Shown one piece after another: positions 51,414 through 60,616 of a stretch of DNA of 64,000 bases (position 1 is the stretch's first letter; every line of letters begins with the position of its first letter). Origin of the DNA: a virus. The position numbers and the translations under genes were made by a program. A model generated the notes under the pieces. It did not search any database. It was given only the letters and a program-made list of their open reading frames with translations, and was not told the DNA's origin. Where the stretch lies: positions 36,142-100,141 of the IMG/VR virus record IMGVR_UViG_3300029915_000012; one strand, given 5' to 3'.

Positions 51414-53444
51414 ATGAGCTATATAAAAATTCAAAAAATACTTAAAGAAGAAGTTGAAACACCTGAAGAAGGTTATATTTATTTTGGTTATGATGATTCA
51501 ACAGTTGGTAGTGGAGTAACTAGTGGAGTAACTGGTGGATTTTGGATGAAAGATGATACTGGTAGCGGAGCAACATATTTATTTGCAGGTTATTCAAATG
51601 CGCCAAATATTATATCTTTTAATCCAACATCATCAGCATTTAATGGTGATACTATAACAATATATGGTATAAATTTCTTTGGTGCTGTAGTGGCGTCATT
51701 TAGTGGAATTACAGGAATAACAACAGTAGTGAATTCAAATCAATTGACCGTAATAATACCTAATTTACCTAATTATGATAATGAAGTTGATGTTGTAATA
51801 ACTTCTTCATTAGGAACAGGAACTTCCGTAAAATATAAAGTATATCAGCAAATAAATAAGCCTGTAATTACTAGTTATCCATCAATTGCTAATATAAATT
51901 CTACAATAACTATTAATGGATTATATTTTATCGCTGGACAAACTTCTGTATATTTTAATCCAGCATCTACTATTTCAACAACAACGGTAATTAATTCAAC
52001 TACGTTAACAGCAGTAGTTCCAATAATTCCAACTGGATCAACACAATTTTATATTCAAACAACTTTTGGACAAAGTTTACTTTCAAATATTAATATTAAT
52101 GGCGGAACAATTCCAATAGTTACTAATTTTTACCCAACATATGCAAATTTAGGAGATACTATTAATATATTTGGCGAAAATTTTATAGATATTAATAATT
52201 TATTAGTACGTTTTGGACCTAATCAATCATCAAATATTAGCATAATAAATTCAGGACAGTTAACAGTTACAATATCAGGAGATACTCCAATTGGAGATAC
52301 ATTAATTAGCGTTAATGATATGACATTTTCAGGATTTACAGTTTGTGGCTCTACTTCTACATTAATTCCAACAGTATCAAGTATATCGACATCAGTATAT
52401 CCAGGGAATACTGTAATTATGACAGGGACAAATTTAGATTCACCATTAACAGTTACTTTTAGTAGCGTTATATGTAATACTTTACCTATAGATTCAGGTA
52501 GTTGCTATATTTATATAGGAACTAATGTAATTCCAGGTATAAATACAGTAATTGTTATAAATAAATATGGATCATCATTACCTTATTCTTATACAGTATT
52601 AAATCCTGGTAGTTTGACTATAACAAGTTTTAGTATTAATCATATGCAAAGAGGAAATAATTCAATTGGATTATATGGTAGTGGGTTTATTAATAGTCCA
52701 TCAATGAGTGTTTATATTGGAAATGTATTATCAAGATTTTCTTATAATAATCAATCAGGATTAACTGTTCAAATATTAAATGCTTCATCAACAAGTGATT
52801 TAATTCCGACTGGACCAGTTGATATTAGAGTAGAAAGTATAAATTCAAGTTATACATTAAATGGATTTACAGTTGATCCTAATACAGGTTTAAATCCACC
52901 AATAATTTCAAAAATAAGTCCTATATATGGTCAATATGATGATATTATTGATATCTATGGTACATATTTATCAGGAGGTACCATTAGTTTTGGAACTTCG
53001 TATCCAGGAACTTATGCAGAAACAACTACAATAGATGATACTCATTTAAGTGTTTATGTACCATCTGGATTTACAATAGATTCTAATGAAATTATAAATA
53101 TTTATGCTACAACAATAGCTGGATCTTGTACATATTCTCCTTTTGAAATTTATGTAGAAGCATCATCATCTCCAATAATAAATAAATTAGATAGTCCTGT
53201 AAATGTATCAGGAGGAACATTAATTACTATTCTTGGAAGTAATTTTGTTAAATATTATACTGATGTTTATGTAAGTATAATTACAGGAAGTACAGTTCAA
53301 TATTTAGTATTAGATTCTCAAAAATTTATATCTAGTACTGAAATACAAGGAATTATACCTAATACTACATATATTGGACTTTCTATGATTAAAGTAGTAA
53401 CCTCCGCTGGTGTTGATCAAGAAACAAATTTAAATTTTATATAA
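51414..53444 (+). CDS. IPT/TIG-repeat surface or fibre protein
   Basis: A 676-residue protein. After a ~60-residue N-terminus (YIYFGYDDSTVGSGVTSG) come about seven IPT/TIG immunoglobulin-like domains. Examples are PNIISFNPTSSAFNGDTITI, PVITSYPSIANINSTITING, PIVTNFYPTYANLGDTINIF and PIISKISPIYGQYDDIIDIY, each with the P-x-I-x-x-x-x-P start and a G-x-x-F strand. These form elongated adhesive rods and occur on phage virions. It lies between glycosyltransferase genes and ends at a strong terminator. It is a likely decoration or fibre protein and a possible glycosylation target. Confidence 0.85.
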   Translation: MSYIKIQKILKEEVETPEEGYIYFGYDDSTVGSGVTSGVTGGFWMKDDTGSGATYLFAGYSNAPNIISFNPTSSAFNGDTITIYGINFFGAVVASFSGITGITTVVNSNQLTVIIPNLPNYDNEVDVVITSSLGTGTSVKYKVYQQINKPVITSYPSIANINSTITINGLYFIAGQTSVYFNPASTISTTTVINSTTLTAVVPIIPTGSTQFYIQTTFGQSLLSNININGGTIPIVTNFYPTYANLGDTINIFGENFIDINNLLVRFGPNQSSNISIINSGQLTVTISGDTPIGDTLISVNDMTFSGFTVCGSTSTLIPTVSSISTSVYPGNTVIMTGTNLDSPLTVTFSSVICNTLPIDSGSCYIYIGTNVIPGINTVIVINKYGSSLPYSYTVLNPGSLTITSFSINHMQRGNNSIGLYGSGFINSPSMSVYIGNVLSRFSYNNQSGLTVQILNASSTSDLIPTGPVDIRVESINSSYTLNGFTVDPNTGLNPPIISKISPIYGQYDDIIDIYGTYLSGGTISFGTSYPGTYAETTTIDDTHLSVYVPSGFTIDSNEIINIYATTIAGSCTYSPFEIYVEASSSPIINKLDSPVNVSGGTLITILGSNFVKYYTDVYVSIITGSTVQYLVLDSQKFISSTEIQGIIPNTTYIGLSMIKVVTSAGVDQETNLNFI

Positions 53445-53450
53445 ATTATT

Positions 53451-53480
53451 AAAATGACTGATTAATCAGTCATTTTTTTT
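53451..53480. terminator. Intrinsic terminator
   Basis: AAAATGACTGATTAATCAGTCATTTTTTTT, a perfect palindromic stem with a T-run, directly after the TIG-repeat gene. Confidence 0.92.
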
Positions 53481-53536
53481 ATAAAATATAAACCTATTTA
53501 TATATTTTGCCTACAATAAAAAAAACAAATAAATCA

Positions 53537-54448
53537 ATGAAAATATTAGTAGCAACTTTTGATCACAATTATTATTTATGGCAAGTTCTTGTACAAATAA
53601 ATAATTTTATGAAATATGGATATGATGAAGACACTATTTATGTAGTATCATCTTCAAATCCTAGTCCAATTTTAAAATCATTAATGAATAATGAAAAAAT
53701 TAAATCTAAATTTTTTATTTATAAAGATGAAAGAGTAAATCCAATATATCCATCTTCATTAAGACCTCATATATTAGAAAAATTCTTTAATGAACATCCT
53801 GAATATAATGATGAAACTTTATTTTATTGTGATCCAGATATGGTTTTCACAAAAAAATTAGATTTCACTGAAATGATAAATGATAAAAAATGGCATTTAA
53901 GTGATACAAAATCGTATATTGATACAGTGTATATTAAAAGTAAAAGTGAACAATTATTTAATGAGATGTGTGAAATATCTAAAGTAAAACCAGAAGATAT
54001 TGTAGCAATTGATGAAAATGCAGGAGGAGCACAATATTTAATGAAAGGAATAAATTCTGATTATTGGAAAAAGGTGTATGATGATAGTGAAAATTTATAT
54101 TCTCATATGAAAAAAACAGAAAGTATATATAATCCTGAACATCCTATTCAATCATGGACATCTGATATGTGGGCAGTTCTATGGAATGCAGTTTATTATA
54201 ATCATGAAGTTGAGATTAATAAAGAATTGGATTTTTGTTGGGCTACTGATTCAATAAATAGATGGAATGAAACTTATATTTTTCATAATGCAGGTATTGC
54301 TGGAAAAAGTGATACACATTTTAGTAAAATAGAATATCAAGTTTCTCCATTTAATAAAGAACTCAACGGTGATGATGATAATTGTACATATAATTATGTA
54401 AAAGAAATAAAAGAGACAGAAGAAAATTTCAAAGATATAATCTGGTAA
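53537..54448 (+). CDS. Putative glycosyltransferase (GT-A like)
   Basis: A 303-residue protein starting at the ATG at 53537 (MKILVATFDHNYYLWQVLV); an upstream TTG at 53507 is in frame but unlikely. FYCDPDMVF (~100) is a DxD metal and nucleotide-sugar motif. FNEHPEYNDET before it and DENAGGAQYLMKGI, SWTSDMWAVLWNAV and IFHNAGIAGKS after it fit a family of small phage sugar transferases. Donor and acceptor are unknown. It starts a three-gene sugar-transfer group (with 54464 and the decayed gene at 56076). Confidence 0.75.
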   Translation: MKILVATFDHNYYLWQVLVQINNFMKYGYDEDTIYVVSSSNPSPILKSLMNNEKIKSKFFIYKDERVNPIYPSSLRPHILEKFFNEHPEYNDETLFYCDPDMVFTKKLDFTEMINDKKWHLSDTKSYIDTVYIKSKSEQLFNEMCEISKVKPEDIVAIDENAGGAQYLMKGINSDYWKKVYDDSENLYSHMKKTESIYNPEHPIQSWTSDMWAVLWNAVYYNHEVEINKELDFCWATDSINRWNETYIFHNAGIAGKSDTHFSKIEYQVSPFNKELNGDDDNCTYNYVKEIKETEENFKDIIW

Positions 54449-54463
54449 AAAATAAAAAATTAA

Positions 54464-55219
54464 ATGAATATAGGAATAGTTGTATTAGCTACAAATGCTT
54501 ATTTTGTGTTAGGAATAAGATTTATTAAAAGATTTATGAAATTTTACAAAGGTGATAAAAATATCACATTCTATTTTTTCTCGGATAATGATCCAAAAAA
54601 TTATATACCTGATAATATTGATGTTGAATATTTTCATGTGACTAATAGTAATTGGGTAGATGGAACAAACTTAAAATTTACATCTATATTATCAATTAAA
54701 GATAAATTAAAAAGTGATTATCTATTTTATTTTGATGCTGATACTAATGTAAATAAAGATTTTATTGAAGATTGGTTTATTGGAGATTTAGTTGGAGGCC
54801 AGCATTATGCAGATCAAGATTGGATGAAAAATGAAAAAGGATTTGATAGAAATCCGTTATCAAAAGCATATGTACCATTTGATACTAAATTACATCAAAT
54901 GTATTTTTATGGTGCTTTTTTTGGTGGTACATCTGAAAATATGATTGAATTTTGTAAAACTATGAGATATTATCAATTGGAAGATAAAAAAATACCATAT
55001 GAACCTGGGGTAAACGATGAAAGTTACATTAATTGCTACTTACACTTTAATCCACCAACAAAAGTAGTTTTATGTAAAGACTTTGCTTTTGCTATTAGTG
55101 ATAAAGGTGGAATAGGAGAAACTAGATATCCAGATCTAAATGTAGATGAACTTAAAAAAGAATTATTAATATATAAGAATGAATTTATTAATATTCAAAA
55201 TAATAAACTAATAAACTAA
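54464..55219 (+). CDS. GT6-family-like glycosyltransferase
   Basis: A 251-residue protein. FYFDADTNV at 89-96 (DxD), GQHYADQDW, FDRNPLSKAYVP, YFYGAFFGGTSENM (148-160) and NDESYINCYLHFNPPTKVVL (184-202) match the GT6 order (DVD motif; YYxGAxFGG; HDExHLNxYFxxxxPxKxLxPEY). GT6 includes the ABO and alpha-1,3-galactosyl transferases and small bacterial and phage members, which add Gal or GalNAc in alpha-1,3 linkage. Sequence length fits the minimal prokaryotic forms. Its last ~18 codons are duplicated 850 bases downstream, flanking a homing endonuclease. Confidence 0.82.
   Translation: MNIGIVVLATNAYFVLGIRFIKRFMKFYKGDKNITFYFFSDNDPKNYIPDNIDVEYFHVTNSNWVDGTNLKFTSILSIKDKLKSDYLFYFDADTNVNKDFIEDWFIGDLVGGQHYADQDWMKNEKGFDRNPLSKAYVPFDTKLHQMYFYGAFFGGTSENMIEFCKTMRYYQLEDKKIPYEPGVNDESYINCYLHFNPPTKVVLCKDFAFAISDKGGIGETRYPDLNVDELKKELLIYKNEFINIQNNKLIN
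55160..55213 (+). repeat. 54-base direct repeat, copy 1 (3' end of the GT6-like gene)
   Basis: Identical to 56014-56067. It encodes ELLIYKNEFINIQNNKLI of the GT6-like protein. Three short AATAAACT units follow it. Confidence 0.93.
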
Positions 55220-55236
55220 TAAACTAATATATAATT

Positions 55237-55968
55237 ATGAACATAGGAATATATAAAATTATTAGTCCATCAGGAAAAATATATATCGGACAAAGTTGGG
55301 ATTTAAAAAAAAGATTTAATAAATATAAAAATCTAAATTGTGAAAAACAAAGAAAATTATTTAATTCATTAGTTAAATATGGTTTTGAAAACCATATTGT
55401 AGAAATAATATGTGAATTTAATGATGATATTACACAAGATATATTAGATCAAAAAGAAATATATTATATTAATGAATATAAAAATAACGGATTTGATATG
55501 TTAAATTTGGCATCAGGTGGTAGTAGAGGAAAGCATAGTGAAGAATCAAAAGAAAAAATGAGAAATAGAAAAGGGGTATTGCATCCTTCTTATGGTAAAA
55601 AAAGAACTAAAGAATTTTGTGAAAAAATAAAAGGAGAAGGTAATGCGAATTTTGGTAATAAAGGAGAAAAAAATCCGAATTTTGGAAAAAAACAAACAAT
55701 TGAAAGAATATTAAAAACTAGTGGAGAAAATAATTATTGGTATGGTAAAACAGGAAGTACTTCTCCGTTTTTTGGTATAAAACAAACCATTGAACAAATA
55801 GAAAAAAAATCCGGTAAAAATCACAAAAAATCAAAAAAAGTTATTGATACATTAACTAATAAAATTTATGATACCATAGGACAAGCAGCAAAGGATTTAA
55901 ATTTAACATATTCTACTTTGGTGACTAATATAAGATTAAATAAATCTAGATTGAAATATTATAAATAA
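55237..55968 (+). CDS. GIY-YIG homing endonuclease with NUMOD repeats
   Basis: A 243-residue protein. The GIY-YIG catalytic domain is at 1-95: GIYKIISPSGKIYIGQSWDLKKRF, LVKYGFENH, DQKEIYYINEY. Four to five NUMOD3-type repeats follow (GVLHPSYGKKRTKEF, GNANFGNKGEKNPNFGKKQT, NNYWYGKTG), then a NUMOD1-like C-terminus (IYDTIGQAAKDLNLTYSTL). It is intact. It sits between the GT6-like gene and a decayed glycosyltransferase, with a 54-base direct repeat on either side, so it inserted there together with duplicated flank. Confidence 0.9.
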   Translation: MNIGIYKIISPSGKIYIGQSWDLKKRFNKYKNLNCEKQRKLFNSLVKYGFENHIVEIICEFNDDITQDILDQKEIYYINEYKNNGFDMLNLASGGSRGKHSEESKEKMRNRKGVLHPSYGKKRTKEFCEKIKGEGNANFGNKGEKNPNFGKKQTIERILKTSGENNYWYGKTGSTSPFFGIKQTIEQIEKKSGKNHKKSKKVIDTLTNKIYDTIGQAAKDLNLTYSTLVTNIRLNKSRLKYYK

Positions 55969-56013
55969 TTATTTAATTAATATACAAATTTAGATATTCA
56001 AAATATTAAAAAT

Positions 56014-56067
56014 GAATTATTAATATATAAGAATGAATTTATTAATATTCAAAATAATAAACTAATA
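56014..56067 (+). repeat. 54-base direct repeat, copy 2
   Basis: Exact copy of 55160-55213, here non-functional sequence between the endonuclease stop and the decayed glycosyltransferase. Confidence 0.93.
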
Positions 56068-56075
56068 TATAATTT

Positions 56076-56721
56076 ATGATAACAGTATATTCTATTCATT
56101 ATAATAAATTAGATCATCTATATTTACAATATTTTCAATTAATGAAATATTGTAAAAAAAATAAATTATGTTATTGTAAATAATGGAATTGATGATGATT
56201 TTAGAAAAACAATAAGAGATTTTTGTGATATATTAAATATTAAAGAAATAGTTATACAAAATAACGATAAGATTAATATGACAGCAATGCATCATAAAAC
56301 TGCTCTTCAATATTGTTATGATAATTATATATCAAAAGATTTAAGTGATATTAGGGTTGTTATGAATTCTTATATTATACATTTTTGATTATTTTTCTTT
56401 TTCTGATATGATAGGTGATTTTCAACTTTGTGGATTAAAGATGGAGGTGATTGGAATGGAAATGTATATTGTGGTTATATTAATGCAGTAACTACTTTTG
56501 AATTAAATTATTTTACAGTAGATACAGATTGGGGAGTCGAAGTTATAAAAAAATAAGGAAAACATAAATTTTAGTTCAAAAAAATATAATTTACAAACAG
56601 ATTGGAATTATTTTAATTATAATAGAAAAGAATTACTTAAATTAGTCAGTGTTGATGAATTATTTATATAATAGAATTATATCCTAATTTTAAAATAGAT
56701 TATTACTCTCAACTTCCTTGA
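56076..56721 (+). pseudogene. Decayed glycosyltransferase-like gene
   Basis: An ATG at 56076 opens MITVYSIHYNKLDHLYLQYF but stops after 35 codons. The reading continues in another frame (NYVIVNNGIDDDFRKTIRDF...HHKTALQYCYDNYISKD), then shifts again (YFSFSDMIGDFQL; WIKDGGDWNGNVYCGYINAV; NLQTDWNYFNYNRKELL) and ends ELYPNFKIDYYSQLP near 56721. Together these give a ~215-residue phage glycosyltransferase-like protein with at least four frameshifts or stops. The decay lies directly downstream of the endonuclease insertion. Apart from this, 55969-56723 holds only the repeat copy. Confidence 0.8.
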
Positions 56722-56723
56722 AA

Positions 56724-56760
56724 ATAAAAAATGTAGATATTAATATCTACATTTTTTATT
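56724..56760. terminator. Bidirectional intrinsic terminator
   Basis: AAAAAATGTAGATATTAATATCTACATTTTTT, a perfect palindromic stem, between the decayed plus-strand gene and the minus-strand gene ending at 56756. Confidence 0.9.
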
Positions 56761-57688
56761 TTATTAAATTTTCATTCTTTAATTCTTCCAAGATTAAACT
56801 ATATAATTTAGATAATTTATTTTTAATAGTTTTTGATGCACTTTTAAATCTTTTATCATATATTTCTAATATCTCATCTAAATTCTCAATTTTAATGTTT
56901 TTATCTATTCTACTATAATACCAACTCATATAATATTTATCATTAAATAAATTTATAATATTCAATAAAAATTTTTTAAATTTTCCACTTTTTTTTGATA
57001 TTATTAATAAATTTTTTTTATCATTTAAAACATTAAAAAATACAACCAGCATATCAGAATTATATTTTTTTAATATTTTAAAATTATAATTATATAATAC
57101 ATCAGACATTTTATATATGTAAGTATCTTTGTGAAATGAATTAAAATATTTATTAAATTCTATATTAGTTATAACTCTACCAATTTTTTTAAAATTTTCC
57201 ATAATTTCATAATATGCTTCACTAATGAAAGAATCAACTTCTTCTAAATCAGAATAATAAACCAAATCTATAAAATCTTCAATATCTGGGTTTTTAATAA
57301 AAGTTCTACTCATTTTATAACTTTTTAATTCACGAGTTTTATCTATATATTTTTCTTTACCTATCATATAAAATTTTAAAGCATGATTTAATTCGTGATG
57401 TATAACTTTAGTTTCTATATCATTCTTATTTATATTCAATATAATATCAAATCCTTTTTCAGTTAATGTTGAAGATGATGCATCAAATGAAGAATCATTG
57501 TTTGATATAAATATCAGTATTGAATTAATGTGCATAATTCTAACATCAAATAACTTACCATCAAATTTATAATATAATTTTTTATCATTTATAATCAATT
57601 TATAAATTTGATCACTTAAATCTTTAATATCCAACTCAATTCCAACTTTCTCTACTATTAAATTAAATATTTTATTTTTTATTATCAT
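56756..57688 (-). CDS. Putative zinc metalloprotease (HExxH)
   Basis: A 310-residue protein. HELNH at 98-102 in KVIHHELNHALKFYMIG is a zincin HExxH motif. YYSDLEEVDSFISEAYYEI ~45 residues later supplies an acidic third ligand of gluzincin type. The C-terminal ~130 residues (from EFNKYFNSFHKD) are basic and helical and end in SKTIKNKLSKLYSLILEEL. That tail recurs at the end of the chimera at 59130-60344. No signal peptide is seen, so it probably acts in the host cytoplasm or in the virion. Target unknown. Confidence 0.72.
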   Translation of the reverse strand: MIIKNKIFNLIVEKVGIELDIKDLSDQIYKLIINDKKLYYKFDGKLFDVRIMHINSILIFISNNDSSFDASSSTLTEKGFDIILNINKNDIETKVIHHELNHALKFYMIGKEKYIDKTRELKSYKMSRTFIKNPDIEDFIDLVYYSDLEEVDSFISEAYYEIMENFKKIGRVITNIEFNKYFNSFHKDTYIYKMSDVLYNYNFKILKKYNSDMLVVFFNVLNDKKNLLIISKKSGKFKKFLLNIINLFNDKYYMSWYYSRIDKNIKIENLDEILEIYDKRFKSASKTIKNKLSKLYSLILEELKNENLIK

Positions 57689-57728
57689 TATTTTATTTAT
57701 AATTCAATTTATTTTTTAATTATATAAT

Positions 57729-58673
57729 TTATTCTAATAATCTATTTTTATAACTCTCATCAATTTCAAAATTATCACACCATTTTTTATTATCTTTAAC
57801 ATCGGATATAACTTCTTTGATAATCAAATTTATTTTTTTTATGTGTTTTTTATTTTTATTCTTAAATAAATTTTTCCAATTGTTTAAATATGCTTCAACA
57901 TTATCTATATCAACAATTTTTATAAATTTATAACCATTAAGTTTGTTTACACCACTATTTATTAATTCCTGATTCAATCTATTAATTTCCGATATTAATG
58001 TATTTTCTCCAATATTCATTTTTAATTTTATCAAAAATAGTTCTGCATTAAATTCATCTAAATAACTGTAACATTTATAAGTTTCACTATTTAAAAATTT
58101 ATTCATTAAAAAATCACTATCTTTTGAATTAAAATCTATTAAAAATTGATAAAGTTGTGCAATCCTTGCGTTATATTCAGTATCTAAAGATAAATAAATC
58201 AGAGTTTTAAAACTATTCCACTCATTATCAAAATTAATATAGTTTATAGATTTACGAACTGAAATATAGTTCGGATCAACGTTAATATTTAAATTTAATT
58301 TTACATCATTTTGTTTTATTCTAAAATATTCTAAAATGTGAGTCAATTCGTGAGTTATTATTTCCTTTATTTTTACGTCGTTGAATTTATTTTGATCTAT
58401 TTCAATTCTAATTATAACATTATATAATATATCATCTTTAAATATAATATGAGATGAATCAAATAATCCATAATTTCTATTAGATAATTTATAATCAATT
58501 AACATATTTTTTAAAATAAAATCATTCTGAGCATCTAAATCTAATATTATTTCATCTGAAATATTATCTTCTATATTTTTTTTAATTTCTATAAATATTA
58601 TATCTGTATATTGTTTTATAATATTTGATATTCCTCTATTTTCTAATATATATTCATCGTAATTATTTATCAT
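57729..58673 (-). CDS. Putative zinc metalloprotease (HExxH), paralogue
   Basis: A 314-residue protein beginning MINNYDEYILENRGISN; the first residues (YDEYILE-N) resemble a capsid-targeting peptide. HELTH at 108-112 in EIITHELTHILEYFRI is the zinc motif, and YLSLDTEYNARIAQLYQFL about 55-60 residues later supplies a Glu third-ligand candidate. Overall layout matches 56756-57688, but sequence identity is low except around these motifs. It is the second gene of a minus-strand cluster that also includes 58686 and 59130. Confidence 0.7.
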   Translation of the reverse strand: MINNYDEYILENRGISNIIKQYTDIIFIEIKKNIEDNISDEIILDLDAQNDFILKNMLIDYKLSNRNYGLFDSSHIIFKDDILYNVIIRIEIDQNKFNDVKIKEIITHELTHILEYFRIKQNDVKLNLNINVDPNYISVRKSINYINFDNEWNSFKTLIYLSLDTEYNARIAQLYQFLIDFNSKDSDFLMNKFLNSETYKCYSYLDEFNAELFLIKLKMNIGENTLISEINRLNQELINSGVNKLNGYKFIKIVDIDNVEAYLNNWKNLFKNKNKKHIKKINLIIKEVISDVKDNKKWCDNFEIDESYKNRLLE

Positions 58674-58685
58674 ATATTTAATTTT

Positions 58686-59072
58686 TTATTTATATAATAA
58701 CTGTATTAAATTCTCTGTTAAAAACGTTATCATTTTTTTACCTGGTAAAATTTCTACATCAGGAATAGCTGTAATTATACTAAATTTATCATTACCTTCA
58801 ATTTTAAGCTCATTAATATATTTCTGAATGTTCTCATCCTTTTCATAATAATTCTTCATTCCTTCTATTAATAAAGTTAAATTAACACCCATTTTATTAT
58901 TATATTTAATACATTGTAACTTATTCTCATCTTTTTCAATAAGAATATACCACAATTTACTTTTTGAAACTTTTATGTTTTCTAAAAAATTGTATGCATT
59001 TTTTGCTTTAGTGTTTTTTGGCATTTTAACCACTTTACCGATAAATTCTAGTTTTTTATCTTTATCTTCCAT
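58686..59072 (-). CDS. Hypothetical protein of the metalloprotease cluster
   Basis: A 128-residue protein beginning MEDKDKKLEFIGKVVKMPK. KLWYILIEKDENKLQCIKYN and FSIITAIPDVEILPGKKM are beta-rich, and the end FLTENLIQLLYK is helical. No family is recognised. It lies 12 bases upstream of the HELTH protein gene, so it is probably co-transcribed with it. Confidence 0.6.
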   Translation of the reverse strand: MEDKDKKLEFIGKVVKMPKNTKAKNAYNFLENIKVSKSKLWYILIEKDENKLQCIKYNNKMGVNLTLLIEGMKNYYEKDENIQKYINELKIEGNDKFSIITAIPDVEILPGKKMITFLTENLIQLLYK

Positions 59073-59129
59073 TTTTAATTTAAATTTTTATACTTTTATA
59101 TATTAATATTAAAAGATTCAATTTTATAA

Positions 59130-60344
59130 TTAATTTTTTATTAAATTTTCATGTTTTAATTCATCTAATATTAAACTATATAATTTAGATAACTTATTTT
59201 TAATAGTTTTTGATGCATTCTTAAATCTTTTATCATAAATTTCTAATATATTATCCAAATTTTCTATTTTAATACTCTTATCTATTTTTTTATAATAATA
59301 ATCATTAAAATAACGGTTAGTTAACACATCATAAATATCTAATAAAAATTTTTTAAATTTTCCACTTTTTTGATGTATTTTCAATAAATTCTTTTTATCA
59401 TTTAAAACATTAAAAAATATAACCAAATTATTAGAATTTAATCTACTAAAATTTTTTAAATTAAATTTATCTAACATTATAGAAGCATCATATATGTAAC
59501 ATTGTTTATAATATTTTTTAAATAATTTATTAAATTCATTCTCAGTTATATTATTATTATCTAAATAATTTCTGATTTCTTTTTCACCTTTAGATTCTGA
59601 ACAGTTTGGACAATCACTACCATTTAAATGAAATCTACTAATCTGTTCAAACATACCATGTATTGGACATATTATTTTTACAGTATTCATAACACCATTA
59701 TATTTAACTAAACTATAATCATATTTATTATTATGATTTAATTTTGATAATTCTATAAATTTAGAAGTAGATAATGTATTTATGCCGCATTTTGGACATC
59801 CGTGACCATTGTTATGAGCATATGCAATTTTTTCGAATTCTCCGTGAATTGGACATATTATTTTAATTATAGAATGTTTATCTTTATAATTATTAACTAA
59901 ACTATAATCATATTTATAATCATATATTTTATTAAAATCATCAATTATTTCAGATATATTTTTATTTTTTCCACTACATTTTGAACATCCTATTCCAAGT
60001 AAATGATTATTCGCCCTTATGATAAATTCTCCGTGAATCGGACATATTATTTTAATCTTATTTCTACTATTTATATAATTCGTTAAACTATAGTCATATT
60101 TATTATGTACAATATTAGCTTTTTCAATAAATTCTATTTTAGAATATATATAATGACCAGAACATTTCGTACATTCATGCCCATTTAAATGAGATTGAGC
60201 ATTTTGAGTAAATTTTCCGTGTATTGAACAAATTATTTCGACATCATTTTTACAACCAGTATAAATAGTATTTGAATAATCATATCTATTATTATGTATC
60301 TCATTTGATTTTTCTATAAATTCATTTGTAGTTAATTTTCTCAT
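59130..60344 (-). CDS. Chimera: homing-endonuclease zinc ribbons fused to a metalloprotease C-terminal tail
   Basis: A 404-residue protein. Residues 1-250 hold four ~60-residue zinc-ribbon repeats with CSIHGKF/CPIHGEF and C-x-x-C ends (CTKC, CSKC, CPKC, CPNC), as in DUF723-type phage endonucleases. SKGEKEIRNYLDNNNI (251-266) is the usual entry to the nuclease domain. The protein then switches at ~267 to EFNKLFKKYYKQ...VIFFNVLNDKKNLLKI...SKTIKNKLSKLYSLILDEL, nearly identical to the C-terminal ~130 residues of the HELNH protein. The nuclease catalytic core and the HExxH motif are both missing. It is a recombinant, possibly still DNA-binding. Confidence 0.85.
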   Translation of the reverse strand: MRKLTTNEFIEKSNEIHNNRYDYSNTIYTGCKNDVEIICSIHGKFTQNAQSHLNGHECTKCSGHYIYSKIEFIEKANIVHNKYDYSLTNYINSRNKIKIICPIHGEFIIRANNHLLGIGCSKCSGKNKNISEIIDDFNKIYDYKYDYSLVNNYKDKHSIIKIICPIHGEFEKIAYAHNNGHGCPKCGINTLSTSKFIELSKLNHNNKYDYSLVKYNGVMNTVKIICPIHGMFEQISRFHLNGSDCPNCSESKGEKEIRNYLDNNNITENEFNKLFKKYYKQCYIYDASIMLDKFNLKNFSRLNSNNLVIFFNVLNDKKNLLKIHQKSGKFKKFLLDIYDVLTNRYFNDYYYKKIDKSIKIENLDNILEIYDKRFKNASKTIKNKLSKLYSLILDELKHENLIKN

Positions 60345-60346
60345 TA

Positions 60347-60511
60347 TTATAATTTTATTTTTGATACATCTTCTCCTAATTTATTAAAATATTCTAATAA
60401 TAAATTATCTACATAATTAGATCTATTAGATGTTTTATCATCTAATAATATAAGTATGTCAGGACTTAATGTTATTGTTATTTTCCTCTTTTTTTCTTCA
60501 ACTTTTTTCAT
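60347..60511 (-). CDS. Ribbon-helix-helix-like regulator
   Basis: From the ATG at 60511 (MKKVEEKKRKITITLSPDIL) this is a 54-residue protein. KITITLSPDIL is the beta strand and turn, followed by helices ILLDDKTSNRSNYVDNLLLEYF, the standard RHH layout. An upstream in-frame ATG (60559) would add a hydrophobic leader encoded by promoter-like DNA, so I reject it. It is divergent from the RHH gene at 60617 and 2 bases upstream of the chimera gene. It probably represses from the shared intergenic region. Confidence 0.72.
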   Translation of the reverse strand: MKKVEEKKRKITITLSPDILILLDDKTSNRSNYVDNLLLEYFNKLGEDVSKIKL

Positions 60512-60616
60512 AACTTTTATTTTTATTCTATATATAAATAATTTCAAGTCATAACACAAGAATATATCTTATTTATAAAATAACAAACAAATAATATAAA
60601 AACATATATAAATTAT
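60512..60616. promoter_or_regulatory. Shared control region between divergent RHH genes
   Basis: A 105-base non-coding gap. It contains TTATTTATATATAGAATAAA facing the minus-strand gene and an ACATATATAAATT box before the plus-strand gene. It is a likely operator region for one or both RHH proteins; no clear inverted repeat stands out. Confidence 0.4.
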
